Assembly (NCBI RefSeq): GCF_002847445.1
Contig: NZ_CP025430.1
Location: 2,956,001 to 3,020,000, forward strand
DNA: 64,000 bases
Direction: 5' to 3'
From: Paracoccus zhejiangensis
GTDB taxonomy: Bacteria; Pseudomonadota; Alphaproteobacteria; Rhodobacterales; Rhodobacteraceae
Shown: one piece after another, positions 41,580 to 50,921 of the stretch
Layout of the letters: each line of letters starts with the position of its first letter
Numbering within the stretch: the stretch's first letter is position 1
Translations under genes and position numbers: made by a program
The notes under the pieces: generated by a model
What the model was told of the DNA's origin: nothing
The model's database searches: none
Seen by the model: only the letters and a program-made list of their open reading frames with translations

Positions 41580-42400
41580 CAGACCCTCCCCAGGGCAAAG
41601 CCCTTGGCGATGTAGTTGCGGACGAACCAGATGACCAAGGCACCCGGAATGATGGTCAGGATCCCTGCCGCTGCCAGCACACCCCAGTCCATACCGGAGG
41701 CCGAGACCGTGCGGGTCATGGTGGCCGCGATGGGCTTGGCGTTGACCGAGGTCAGCGTGCGCGAGAGCAGCAGTTCAACCCAAGAGAACATGAAGCAGAA
41801 GAAGGCGGCGACACCAATGCCGCTCGCGATCATCGGCATGAAGATCTTCACGAAGAAGCGCGGAAAGGAATAGCCGTCGATATAGGCGGTCTCGTCGATC
41901 TCGCGCGGGACACCGGACATGAAACCTTCGAGGATCCAGACCGCGAGGGGCACGTTGAAGAGGCAGTGGGCCAGAGCGACGGCGATATGGGTGTCGAAAA
42001 GGCCGATCGAGGAATAGAGCTGGAAGAAGGGCAGGGCGAAAACAGCGGCCGGCGCCATGCGGTTGGTCAGAAGCCAGAAGAACAGGTGCTTGTCGCCCAG
42101 AAACCGATAGCGCGAGAAGGCATAGGCGGCCGGCAGCGCCACGGTGATCGAGATGACCGTGTTCATCACCACATAGGTCAGGCTGTTCACATAGCCCATG
42201 TACCAGGACGGATCGGTCAGGATCGTGCGGTAATTGGCCAGCGTCGGGCTTTGCGGCCAGAGGCTGAAGGTGCCCAAGATCTCCTGGTTGGTCTTCAGGC
42301 TCATGTTCAGGAGCCAGTAGATCGGCAGGAGCAGGAACAGCAGGTAGAGCGCCATGACGATGGCGGCGCCCCGGCCCTTGGATTCGGCGACAGCAGCCAT
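41579..42400 (-). CDS. glpQ: Glycerol ABC transporter permease (MalG-type)
   Basis: A 273-residue inner-membrane permease with about six helices. The EAA loop reads ETAYIDGYSFPRFFVKIFMPMIASG, contacting the ATPases. The N-terminal MAAVAESKGRGAAIVMALYLLFLLLPIYWLLNMSLK and C-terminal IWFVRNYIAKGFALGRV ends fit MalG-like permeases. It directly abuts the partner permease (0-bp gap) and overlaps the next small gene by one base. The symbol follows the Rhizobium leguminosarum glycerol system. Confidence 0.9.
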   Translation of the reverse strand: MAAVAESKGRGAAIVMALYLLFLLLPIYWLLNMSLKTNQEILGTFSLWPQSPTLANYRTILTDPSWYMGYVNSLTYVVMNTVISITVALPAAYAFSRYRFLGDKHLFFWLLTNRMAPAAVFALPFFQLYSSIGLFDTHIAVALAHCLFNVPLAVWILEGFMSGVPREIDETAYIDGYSFPRFFVKIFMPMIASGIGVAAFFCFMFSWVELLLSRTLTSVNAKPIAATMTRTVSASGMDWGVLAAAGILTIIPGALVIWFVRNYIAKGFALGRV

Positions 42401-43266
<866 letters not shown>

Positions 43267-43267
<1 letters not shown>

Positions 43268-44358
43268 CAGGCAGCCCTTTCCGAGGCGCGGGGCGCGACG
43301 CGCCAGTCATCGACATAGACATGGGTATGGGCGGGATCGGGGATCACCCGGTTGGCGCCCTCGGGGATCGGCTGGCCCTCGGGAACGATCACGTTCACCT
43401 CGGTGTCGCCGACCCTGCCGCGCAGGATGCGGTGATGGCCGACATCCTCGATGCGGCGGATGGTGAAGGGCAGGCCCTCGTCGCCGGCGGCGATGCGCAG
43501 GAACTCGGGGCGGATGCCCAGCTGCACCTTGCCCGGATGGGCGTCATAGCCATGGGCCAGCCGCACCTGCCCGCCCACGACATGGGCGGTGGCGCCCTCG
43601 ATCCGGGCATCGATCACGTTCATGCCGGGCGAGCCGATGAAATAGCCTACGAAGGTATGTTCGGGCGCATCGAACAGTGCCTGCGGCGTGCCGGCCTGGA
43701 CCACGCGGCCGTCATACATGACCACGACCTGGTCGGCGAAGGTCAGCGCCTCGGTCTGGTCATGGGTGACATAAATCATCGTATGGCCGAACTGACGGTG
43801 CAGATCCTTCAGCTGGGTGCGCAGCTCCCATTTCATATGCGGATCGATGACCGTCAGCGGCTCGTCGAAGAGGATCGCGTTCACGTCCTGACGGACCATG
43901 CCGCGGCCGAGGCTGATCTTCTGCTTGGCGTCGGCGGTCAGGCCACGGGCGCGGCGGTCCAGCGTATCGGCCATGCCGATCATCTCGGCCACCTGCGCCA
44001 CGCGCTGCGCCACCTCGGTTTCGGTCATGCCGCGATTGCGCAGCGGGAAGGCCAGGTTGTCGCGCACTGACATGGTATCGTAGACGACGGGGAACTGGAA
44101 CACCTGGGCGATGTTGCGGTCCGCCGTCGGCAGGCTGGTCACGTCACGGTCTCCGAACAGGATACGGCCCTGCGACGGCACCAGCAGGCCCGAGATGATG
44201 TTGAGCAGCGTCGATTTTCCGCAACCGGACGAACCCAACAGCGCATAGGCGCCGCCATCCTGCCAGGTCATGGTCATCGGCTTCAGCGCATAGTCCGAAT
44301 CCTTGGTCGGATTGGGCAGATAGCTGTGGGCCAGGTTTTCCAGTGTGATCTTGGTCAT
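43267..44358 (-). CDS. glpT: Glycerol ABC transporter ATPase with degenerate signature motif
   Basis: A 363-residue UgpC-like ATPase. Walker A is GSSGCGKST (42-50), the Q-loop glutamine is Q88, Walker B is ILFDEP (162-167), and the switch histidine H199 is present in VTHDQTEA. The signature, normally LSGGQ, reads LTADA (140-144), followed by KQKISLGRGM. So the catalytic half-site is intact but the composite signature is degenerate. The upstream ATPase shows the opposite pattern. A C-terminal regulatory OB domain follows. It starts 23 bp after the first ATPase gene. Confidence 0.9.
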
Positions 44359-44381
44359 GTTTCTCCTCCCTCGTCGCGCTG

Positions 44382-45452
44382 TCAGGCCGCCGCCGCATAG
44401 GGCGCGGACCGGGCAAGTGCGCCGTCGGGTCTGAACAGATAGATATGCGCGGGATCGAGCCAGACGGTCAGCTGCTGGCCGTGATCGCGGTCATGGACGC
44501 CGTTCACCAGGCCGACCCAGCGGTCGCCCTCGTGATGCAGATGCAGGAAGGTCTGCGCGCCGGTGATCTCGGTCGTGTCGAGCACCGCCGAAAGCGGCAG
44601 CGCGTTGGGCGTCTGGTGCAGCGACAGGTGCGAGGGGCGGAAGCCGGCCAGATAGCTGCCATTCGGCAGATCACCCGCCGACCAGACCGCATCGCGGATG
44701 CCGGCGCGGCCGTTCGAGACGGTGACGGTGGTGAAATTCATCGGCGGATCGCTGAACACCCGCGCGGTGGTGGCGTCGCGGGGGGCGCGGTAGACGCTGG
44801 GCGTCGGGCCGAATTGCGTGACCCGGCCTTCCCACAGCGTCGCGGTATTGCCACCCAGCAGCAGCGCCTCTTCGGGCTCGGTGGTGGCATAGACGAAGAT
44901 CGCGCCCGATTCCTCGAAGATGCGCGGGATCTCGGCGCGCAATTCCTCGCGCAGCTTGTAGTCGAGGTTGGCCAGCGGCTCGTCGAGCAACACCAGGCCG
45001 GCACCCTTGACCAGCGCGCGGGCCAATGCGCAGCGCTGCTGCTGGCCGCCTGACAGTTCCAGCGGCTTGCGGCCCAGCATCGGGGTCAGGCGCATCATCT
45101 CGGCCGTGGCCTTCACCCGGCGGTCGATCTCGTCCCGGCTGACGCCCATCAGGCGCAGCGGCGAGGCGACGTTGTCATAGACGCTCATCGACGGGTAGTT
45201 GATGAACTGCTGGTAGACCATGGCGACCTTGCGGTCCTGCACGCGCTGGTCGGTCACGTCCTGACCGTTCCAGATGACGCGCCCGGTCGAGGGCTTGTCG
45301 AGGCCCGCCATCAGCCGCATCAGCGTGGTCTTGCCCGCAAGCGTCGGGCCGAGAAGCACGTTCATGCTGCCCGGCTGCAGCGTCAGGTCGGTCGGGTAGA
45401 TCTGCATCCGCCCGCCCACCGATTTCGAGATGTCTTTCAGCTCAAGGCTCAT
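44382..45452 (-). CDS. glpS: Glycerol ABC transporter ATPase lacking the switch histidine
   Basis: A 356-residue ATPase. Walker A is GPTLAGKTT (35-43), the signature LSGGQ is intact (133-137), and Walker B is VLLDEP (154-159). In the switch loop the usual T-H-D is T-T-E: T191 stands where the catalytic histidine should be (YATTEPEEA). It therefore probably forms a heterodimer with the following ATPase, which has the histidine but a degenerate signature. ATG at 45452 overlaps the glpD stop (ATGA); the longer frame from 45479 lacks support. Confidence 0.9.
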   Translation of the reverse strand: MSLELKDISKSVGGRMQIYPTDLTLQPGSMNVLLGPTLAGKTTLMRLMAGLDKPSTGRVIWNGQDVTDQRVQDRKVAMVYQQFINYPSMSVYDNVASPLRLMGVSRDEIDRRVKATAEMMRLTPMLGRKPLELSGGQQQRCALARALVKGAGLVLLDEPLANLDYKLREELRAEIPRIFEESGAIFVYATTEPEEALLLGGNTATLWEGRVTQFGPTPSVYRAPRDATTARVFSDPPMNFTTVTVSNGRAGIRDAVWSAGDLPNGSYLAGFRPSHLSLHQTPNALPLSAVLDTTEITGAQTFLHLHHEGDRWVGLVNGVHDRDHGQQLTVWLDPAHIYLFRPDGALARSAPYAAAA

Positions 45453-46999
45453 GCGGCCGCCCTTTTCTCGGTCATCCACGCCTCAAGCGCGGCAATCTGA
45501 TCGGGCTGCATCCGCAGGCCCAGCTTGCTGCGCCGCCAGACGACATCATCGGCATGGCGGGCGAATTCATGGTCCATCAGCCAGTGGACCTCGGCCTCGG
45601 TCAACGTGCCGCCGAAGTCGCGGCCGAGATCGGCCGCCGTGCGCGCATCGCCCAGCAGGGTGCGGGCATCGATGCCATAGGCGCGGATCAGGCGATGCGC
45701 CCAATCGGGCGACAGGAAGGGATAATCGCGCTGCAGCGTGGCGATCAGGCTGTCGACGCCGTCCACCGGGAAATTCCCGCCGGGCAGGGGCACGCCGGCC
45801 GTCCAGTCGCCGCTGGCCTGCGGGAAATGCGGCGCCAGTTTCTGCAGCGCGTGCTCGGCCAGCTTGCGATAGGTGGTGATCTTGCCGCCGAAGACGTTCA
45901 GGCAGGCCGCGCCATTGGCATCCAGCGACAGAACATATTCGCGCGTCGCCGCCGTGGCCGATTTCGCGCCATCGTCATACAGCGGCCGCACCCCGGAATA
46001 GGTCCAGACGATCTGGTCGCGGGTCACCGGCTGCTTGAAATACTGTGAGGCGAAATCGCACAGGTATTGCTGTTCCGCCGGCGTGCATTCGGCATCCAGC
46101 GGGCTGCCCTGATGGTCCTGATCGGTAGTGCCGATCAAGGTGAAGTCGCGCTCGTAGGGGATGGCGAAGATGATCCGCCCATCCGAACCCTGGAAGAAAT
46201 AGGCTTTGCCGTGGTCATAGAGCTTGGGCACGACGATATGGCTGCCGCGCACCAGCCGCACCGATTCCGTGCTGGGCAGGTGGATCACGTCATGGATCAC
46301 GTGTCCGACCCAGGGCCCGCCGGCATTGACCAGTGCGCGGGCATGGAAGATGCGCCCGTCCGACAGGGTGATCTTCCACAGCTTGCCCTCGCGCCGGGCA
46401 TCGCTGACCTCGGCGCCGACAAGGATATCCGCCCCGCGCTCGGCCGCGTCGCGGGCATTCAGCGCGACAAGGCGCGCGTCATCGACCCAGCAATCGCTGT
46501 ATTCATAGGCTTTCGCCAGCCGGTCCTGCAGCGGGCGACCCTCGGGTCCGGTGGTCAGATCGACCGAGGTCGTTGCCGGCAGAATCTTGCGCCCGCCAAG
46601 GCTGTCATACATCGCCAACCCGGCGCGGATCAGGAAACCAGGGCGGCGGCCTTTCTGCCAGGGCATCAACTTGGACAGCATCCGCGAGACCGGCGTGTCC
46701 GATTCGAAAGTCATCTTCGGGTCAAGCGGCAGCACGAAGCGCAGCGGCCAGCTGATATGGGGCATGGCCCGCAGCAGAACCTCGCGTTCGCGCAGCGCCT
46801 CGCGCACCAGCCGGATCTCGAGATATTCCAGGTAGCGCAACCCGCCATGGAACAGCTTGGTCGACTTCGAGCTGGTGGCCTGCGCCAGATCGCCCATCTC
46901 GGCCAGACGCACCGACAGCCCGCGGCCCACGGCATCGCGGGCAATGCCGCAGCCGTTGATCCCACCGCCAATGATGAACAGATCGGTCGTTTCCGACAT
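45449..46999 (-). CDS. glpD: Aerobic glycerol-3-phosphate dehydrogenase
   Basis: Membrane-associated flavoenzyme that oxidises glycerol-3-phosphate to dihydroxyacetone phosphate and passes electrons to quinone. The 516-residue protein starts with the FAD loop LFIIGGGINGCGIARDAVGRG, then SSKSTKLFHGGLRYLE, the GGPWVGHVI segment and VFGGKITTYRKLAEHAL. It is the first gene of the leftward glycerol operon, although it encodes the second catabolic step. Expression should be under the divergent glpR product. Confidence 0.97.
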   Translation of the reverse strand: MSETTDLFIIGGGINGCGIARDAVGRGLSVRLAEMGDLAQATSSKSTKLFHGGLRYLEYLEIRLVREALREREVLLRAMPHISWPLRFVLPLDPKMTFESDTPVSRMLSKLMPWQKGRRPGFLIRAGLAMYDSLGGRKILPATTSVDLTTGPEGRPLQDRLAKAYEYSDCWVDDARLVALNARDAAERGADILVGAEVSDARREGKLWKITLSDGRIFHARALVNAGGPWVGHVIHDVIHLPSTESVRLVRGSHIVVPKLYDHGKAYFFQGSDGRIIFAIPYERDFTLIGTTDQDHQGSPLDAECTPAEQQYLCDFASQYFKQPVTRDQIVWTYSGVRPLYDDGAKSATAATREYVLSLDANGAACLNVFGGKITTYRKLAEHALQKLAPHFPQASGDWTAGVPLPGGNFPVDGVDSLIATLQRDYPFLSPDWAHRLIRAYGIDARTLLGDARTAADLGRDFGGTLTEAEVHWLMDHEFARHADDVVWRRSKLGLRMQPDQIAALEAWMTEKRAAA

Positions 47000-47047
47000 G
47001 GTTCCCCTCTCCCATTGCGCTGCATCCGATCACGGTGGCGTGCGTTC

Positions 47048-47104
47048 TGTCAATCAGAATTATTCGTTTTGGTTCGTTTATGTTCGTATTGACAGAAAAC
47101 GAAC
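47048..47104. promoter_or_regulatory. glpD-glpR divergent promoters with phased TTCG operator repeats
   Basis: TTCG occurs at 47063, 47073 and 47083, exactly one helical turn apart, within TTCGTTTTGG-TTCGTTTATG-TTCGTATT. An inverted CGAAC stands at 47100. A TTGACA on the minus strand (47053-47048) faces glpD and one on the plus strand (47089-47094) faces glpR. The TTCG/CGAA words match known GlpR operators (TGTTCG...CGAACA), so one array could repress both promoters. Confidence 0.75.
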
Positions 47105-47137
47105 ATCGATCTTACCTAGCGGCATGGGAGAGTGAAT

Positions 47138-47896
47138 ATGGCTTTGAACATCCGGCAGGTAGAGATTCTGGAGCTGGCCAAGGCCAGTGGCCGGGTTTCC
47201 GTCGACGATCTGGCGACCCGATTCGAGGTCGCGGCGCAGACGATTCGGCGCGATCTCAGCGAATTGGCCGATCAGGGGATGCTGGACCGCGTGCATGGCG
47301 GTGCGGTCATGCCGGTCGGCGTCAGCAATATCGGCTATGAGGAGCGCCGGCGGATGAACGAGGAGGCCAAGGCCGCCGTCGCCCGCGCCTGCGCCGCCGA
47401 GATCCCCGACAATTCCTCGCTGATCATCAATATCGGCACCACGACCGAGGCGGTGGCGCGCGAATTGCTGAACCATCGCAACCTGACGGTCATCACCAAC
47501 AACATGAACGTCGCCAATATCCTGGTCGCCAACGAGACCTGCGAGGTGGTCGTGGCCGGCGGCGCGCTGCGGCGTTCGGATGGCGGGTTGGTGGGCGATC
47601 TGACGACCGAGTTCATGGCCCAGTTCAAGCCCGATTTCGCCGTCATCGGCACCTCGGCGCTGGATGCGGATGGCGATCTTCTGGATTTCGACATGGCCGA
47701 GGTGCGGGTCAGCCGCGCCATCGTGGCGCAGGCGCGGAAGGCGTTCCTGGTGACCGACCTCTCGAAGCTCGATCGTTCGGCCCCGGTTCGGATCATCTCG
47801 ATTCGCGATCTGGACGCGGTGTTCGTCGATCGCCCCCTGCCCGCCGAGTTGATGCGGCGCTGCAAGGAGTGGGAGACACGGGTGGTGATCGCCTGA
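47138..47896 (+). CDS. glpR: DeoR-family glycerol-3-phosphate regulon repressor
   Basis: A 252-residue DeoR-family repressor. The N-terminal helix-turn-helix is RQVEILELAKASGRVSVDDLATRFEVAAQTIRRDL, with the family R-x5-D-L pattern. The C-terminal sugar-phosphate domain includes NIGTTTEAVARELL, VAGGALRRSDGGLVGDLT and DFAVIGTSALDADG. GGGAG before ATG at 47138 decides against the GTG at 47132. It is divergent from glpD over phased TTCG repeats, so autoregulation and control of the glycerol operon, released by glycerol-3-phosphate, are expected. Confidence 0.93.
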   Translation: MALNIRQVEILELAKASGRVSVDDLATRFEVAAQTIRRDLSELADQGMLDRVHGGAVMPVGVSNIGYEERRRMNEEAKAAVARACAAEIPDNSSLIINIGTTTEAVARELLNHRNLTVITNNMNVANILVANETCEVVVAGGALRRSDGGLVGDLTTEFMAQFKPDFAVIGTSALDADGDLLDFDMAEVRVSRAIVAQARKAFLVTDLSKLDRSAPVRIISIRDLDAVFVDRPLPAELMRRCKEWETRVVIA

Positions 47897-47902
47897 GGCG
47901 CG

Positions 47903-48970
47903 TCAGCCGGTCTGGATCAGCGCCACGGTTTTCAGAATCGCAAAGCACGGCGCTCCGGGTGCCAGCGCCAAAGCCTGCGCCGAACGTGCGGTGATCGCCG
48001 ACAGCAGCCGCGCCTGACCGACTTGCAGTTGCACCAGCACCTTGTCGGCCCCTGATGAGACCTGCACCACCTGAGCCGGCAGCACGTTCAGGGCCGACAG
48101 GCCCTGCGGATGGTCGCCGGACAGCATCACCTCATGCGCAAGGATTCGCAGCCGCACCTGTTCGCCCAAGGCCAGCGGCGCGCGCGGCAGCCACAGCGCG
48201 CCCGCCGGCGTGTCCAGCCGGGTCAGGTCATCGGCGCTGTGTTCGGCGATGGTGGCAGGCAGTAGTGCGCCGCCCTCGGACCCACCGATCAGCCGCGCGG
48301 CCACGGGATCGGCCAAGGCCCCGGCAAGCGGCCCGGCATGGGTGACGCGGCCCTCGGCCATGAGGATCAGATGATCTGCCAGCGCCGCGATCTCGGACAT
48401 CGCATGGCTGACATAGAGGATCGGCGGCCCGCCTGCCGCGCGAAGTCGGGTCAGATAGGGCAGAATCTCGGCCTTGCGCGCCGGGTCCAGCGAGGCCAGC
48501 GGCTCGTCCATGATCAGCAGCTGCGGCGAGGACAAGAGCGCCCGGCCGATGGCGACCCGCTGACGCTCACCCCCCGAAAGTCCGGCAGGGCGGCGGGTCA
48601 GCAACTCGCCAAGGCCCAGCATGTCGATCACCCGCGCCCTTGTGGCCGGATCGGGGGGATCAGGCGCGAAGCGGGCACCGTAGTCGAGGTTCTTCGCCAC
48701 GTTCATATGCGGAAACAGCCGCGCGTCCTGAAAGACATAGCCGATGCGCCGCCGGTTCGGCGGCAGGTTCACCCCAGCGTCGAAGAGGGTCTGCCCGTTC
48801 AGCTCGATCCGGCCCGCATCGGGCGTCAGCAGGCCAGCCACGGCATTGACGCTGGAGGTCTTGCCGCAGCCCGAGGGGCCATAGATCGCCGTCACGCCGC
48901 CCGGCGCGTCGAAATCCACATCCAGCGACAGGCCGGCAAAGCGGCGGCGAAAGGCGACCTGCAGGCTCAT
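47903..48970 (-). CDS. modC: Molybdate ABC transporter ATP-binding protein
   Basis: A 355-residue ATPase that drives molybdate import. Walker A is GPSGCGKTS (31-39), the signature is [15 protein letters not shown], Walker B is LLIMDEP, and the switch histidine stands in ILYVSHAMSEIAALAD. The C-terminal part contains a Mop/TOBE domain (LSALNVLPAQVVQVSSGADKVLVQLQVGQARLL), the ModC hallmark that binds molybdate. It overlaps modB by 4 bp. It ends 6 bp from the convergent glpR stop. Confidence 0.95.
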   Translation of the reverse strand: MSLQVAFRRRFAGLSLDVDFDAPGGVTAIYGPSGCGKTSSVNAVAGLLTPDAGRIELNGQTLFDAGVNLPPNRRRIGYVFQDARLFPHMNVAKNLDYGARFAPDPPDPATRARVIDMLGLGELLTRRPAGLSGGERQRVAIGRALLSSPQLLIMDEPLASLDPARKAEILPYLTRLRAAGGPPILYVSHAMSEIAALADHLILMAEGRVTHAGPLAGALADPVAARLIGGSEGGALLPATIAEHSADDLTRLDTPAGALWLPRAPLALGEQVRLRILAHEVMLSGDHPQGLSALNVLPAQVVQVSSGADKVLVQLQVGQARLLSAITARSAQALALAPGAPCFAILKTVALIQTG

Positions 48971-49656
48971 GCGGCCCTGCGCTGCCCGGCGCGGCGGGCC
49001 ATGACTTCGGACAGGACCACCGCCAACACCGCAATGGTAATCGAGATCGCCACCAGCCGCAGCGCCGCGCCCTCGCCTCCGGGCACCTGCAGGAAGGCAT
49101 AGATGGCCGAGGGCACGGTCTGGGTCTGGCCGGGGATATTGGCGACAAAGGTGATGGTGGCGCCGAATTCACCCATCGCCTTGGCAAAACCCAGGACCAG
49201 CCCGGCAAGAACAGCGGGCAGGATCAGCGGCAGGGTGACGGTCAGGAATACGGCGGCGCGGCCCGCGCCAAGCGTCCCCGCCGCCTGTTCCAGCCTGGGA
49301 TCGACGGCCTCGAACCCCAGCCGGATGGCGCGGACCATCAGCGGAAAGCCCATGATCCCGGCGGCCAGCGCCGCACCTGTCCAGTGAAAGGCCGGAGACA
49401 AGCCGATGCGGTCCAGAAAGCCACCAAGGGCTGAGTTGCGGCTGAAACTCATTAACAGCAGGTAGCCGGTGACGACAGGCGGCATGACCAGCGGCAGGTG
49501 GATCACTGCGCTGAGGAGCGCGTGACCGGGAAAGCGTCGCCGCGCCAGAAGCCAGGCCATGGCGATGGCAATGGGCAGCGAGGCCAACGTCGCCGTGGTC
49601 GCGACCCGCAAGGACAGCGCAACCGCCTGCCATTCTTGCGGGCCAAGCCAACTCAT
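48967..49656 (-). CDS. modB: Molybdate ABC transporter permease
   Basis: A 229-residue inner-membrane permease with about five helices. It starts MSWLGPQEWQAVALSLRVATTATLASLPIAIAMAWLLARRRFPG; the coupling loop is LEQAAGTLGAGRAAVFLTVTLPLILPAVLAG. VPSAIYAFLQVPGGEGAALRL is typical of ModB. It overlaps both modA and modC by 4 bp (ATGA), giving a compact modABC operon. Confidence 0.95.
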   Translation of the reverse strand: MSWLGPQEWQAVALSLRVATTATLASLPIAIAMAWLLARRRFPGHALLSAVIHLPLVMPPVVTGYLLLMSFSRNSALGGFLDRIGLSPAFHWTGAALAAGIMGFPLMVRAIRLGFEAVDPRLEQAAGTLGAGRAAVFLTVTLPLILPAVLAGLVLGFAKAMGEFGATITFVANIPGQTQTVPSAIYAFLQVPGGEGAALRLVAISITIAVLAVVLSEVMARRAGQRRAA

Positions 49657-50390
49657 GTCAGCGGGTCAAAGCCGTTGGCGGTGAAGATCGCGGTGGCCTC
49701 GGGCGAGAACAGGCCGTCGAGGAAGGCCTTGGCCGCCGGCTTTTCCGAGGTCAGCGCCGCCGGGTAGGTGATCGGGTCATGGCTGTCCGCCGGGAAGGTA
49801 TAGACCGCCGTGACCTTGGGCTCGGCAATGGCGTCGCTGGCATAGGTGACGCCATAGGGCGCCGCGCCGGTGGCGACCAGCGCCAGTGCGGCGCGCACAT
49901 TGTCGGATTGCGCAACATGCGGTTCCAACGCGGTCCAGAGACCCAGCGAGTCCAGCGCCTGCTTGCCATATTGGCCGGCGGGCACCGAATCGACCAGCGC
50001 CATCGCCAGCTTGCCACCGTCCAGCATGGCAACCGGATCGGCGGGCAGCTCCGTCATCGGCTCGGCCGCGCCATGGGCGATGAGGATCAGGGTATTGCCC
50101 AACAGATCCTTGCGGCTCTCCGCCTGCACGAGCCCGGCCTTTTCGACCTCGTCCATCCACGGGATCGAGGCCGAGATGAACAGGTCCGACGGTGCGCCCT
50201 CGACAATCTGCCGGGCCAAGGCCGAGGAGCCGCCATAGGAGACCAGCACCTCGTCGCCGGTCTCGGCCTGCCAGTCGGCGGTGATCTGGTCCAGCGCGGT
50301 CTTGAGGCTGGCGGCGGCGAAGACATTGATCTGCTCAGCCTGTGCCGGAAGGGCGAAAAGGAGAGCAAGGGCGAGGGATGTCAGGCGCAT
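49653..50390 (-). CDS. modA: Molybdate-binding periplasmic protein
   Basis: A 245-residue binding protein with signal peptide MRLTSLALALLFALPAQA. Mature features are EQINVFAAASLKTALDQI, the oxyanion-binding SYGGSSALARQIVEGAPSDLFISA, and the C-terminal TAIFTANGFDPLT, all characteristic of ModA. It is the first gene of modABC. A short palindromic element lies between it and the ModE-type gene upstream on the same strand. Confidence 0.95.
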   Translation of the reverse strand: MRLTSLALALLFALPAQAEQINVFAAASLKTALDQITADWQAETGDEVLVSYGGSSALARQIVEGAPSDLFISASIPWMDEVEKAGLVQAESRKDLLGNTLILIAHGAAEPMTELPADPVAMLDGGKLAMALVDSVPAGQYGKQALDSLGLWTALEPHVAQSDNVRAALALVATGAAPYGVTYASDAIAEPKVTAVYTFPADSHDPITYPAALTSEKPAAKAFLDGLFSPEATAIFTANGFDPLT

Positions 50391-50399
50391 GGCAAACTC

Positions 50400-50424
50400 C
50401 GATATATCTCAACGGACATAACCG
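50400..50424. promoter_or_regulatory. Candidate Mo-box upstream of modA
   Basis: cgatatatc (50400-50408) and the imperfect inverted half acataaccg (50416-50424) resemble the CG-x-TATAT...ATA-x-CG layout of molybdate-regulator sites. It lies 10-34 bp before the modA start, in a gap of 57 bp that follows a ModE-type gene. The match is imperfect. Confidence 0.4.
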
Positions 50425-50447
50425 GCTGCCGCGCGGCGGAGCAAGGG

Positions 50448-50819
50448 TTATTTTCCATCGGACATATCGGCCAGCAGCGCGCTGATTCCGGCGATGTCGC
50501 CCCGGCCATCCTCGGCCAGCATCGCCTCGAGCCCGCGAAAACGCGCCAGCACCGCCTGCCCGGCGGGGGTCAGCGTCGCGCCGCCACCGCCCGAGCCGCC
50601 ACGGCTGCTGTCGACCAGCGGATCGGCGAAGGCGGCGTTCATCTCTTCCACCAGCGACCAGGCGCGCTTGTAGCTCATCTTCATCCGCCGCCCGGCCGCC
50701 GAGATCGAACCCAGCTCGGCGATCCCCTCCAGAAGATCGGCCTTGCCCGGCCCAAGCACCAGCCCGCCGCCGAAATCGAGGCGCAGTCTGATCCGGGGAA
50801 AGCGGCTGTCGGTCGGCAT
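50448..50819 (-). CDS. ModE-type molybdate-dependent regulator, DNA-binding domain only
   Basis: A 123-residue winged helix-turn-helix protein of the LysR-like ModE N-terminal type: LLEGIAELGSISAAGRRMKMSYKRAWSLVEEMN, then the glycine-rich wing RGGSGGGGATLTPAGQAVL. It lacks the C-terminal di-Mop domain that binds molybdate in full ModE. ATG at 50819 is chosen; 50837 and 50828 are possible. It lies directly upstream of modABC on the same strand, so it most likely regulates it. Confidence 0.88.
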   Translation of the reverse strand: MPTDSRFPRIRLRLDFGGGLVLGPGKADLLEGIAELGSISAAGRRMKMSYKRAWSLVEEMNAAFADPLVDSSRGGSGGGGATLTPAGQAVLARFRGLEAMLAEDGRGDIAGISALLADMSDGK

Positions 50820-50921
50820 GGGGCGCATCTTCACCAAGCGTCACAACCGAAAGCAAGGGGTTTCCGCAGGGCAAAGTCGTGGTTAGGTTGCCGCCATCAT
50901 ATGTTGTTGGGGGAAATTCAC

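Noticed and set aside
44382..45479. Walker A of the first glycerol ATPase (GPTLAGKTT) as a broken motif
   Set aside because: It still satisfies G-x4-G-K-T, so ATP binding should be kept; only the switch histidine is missing.
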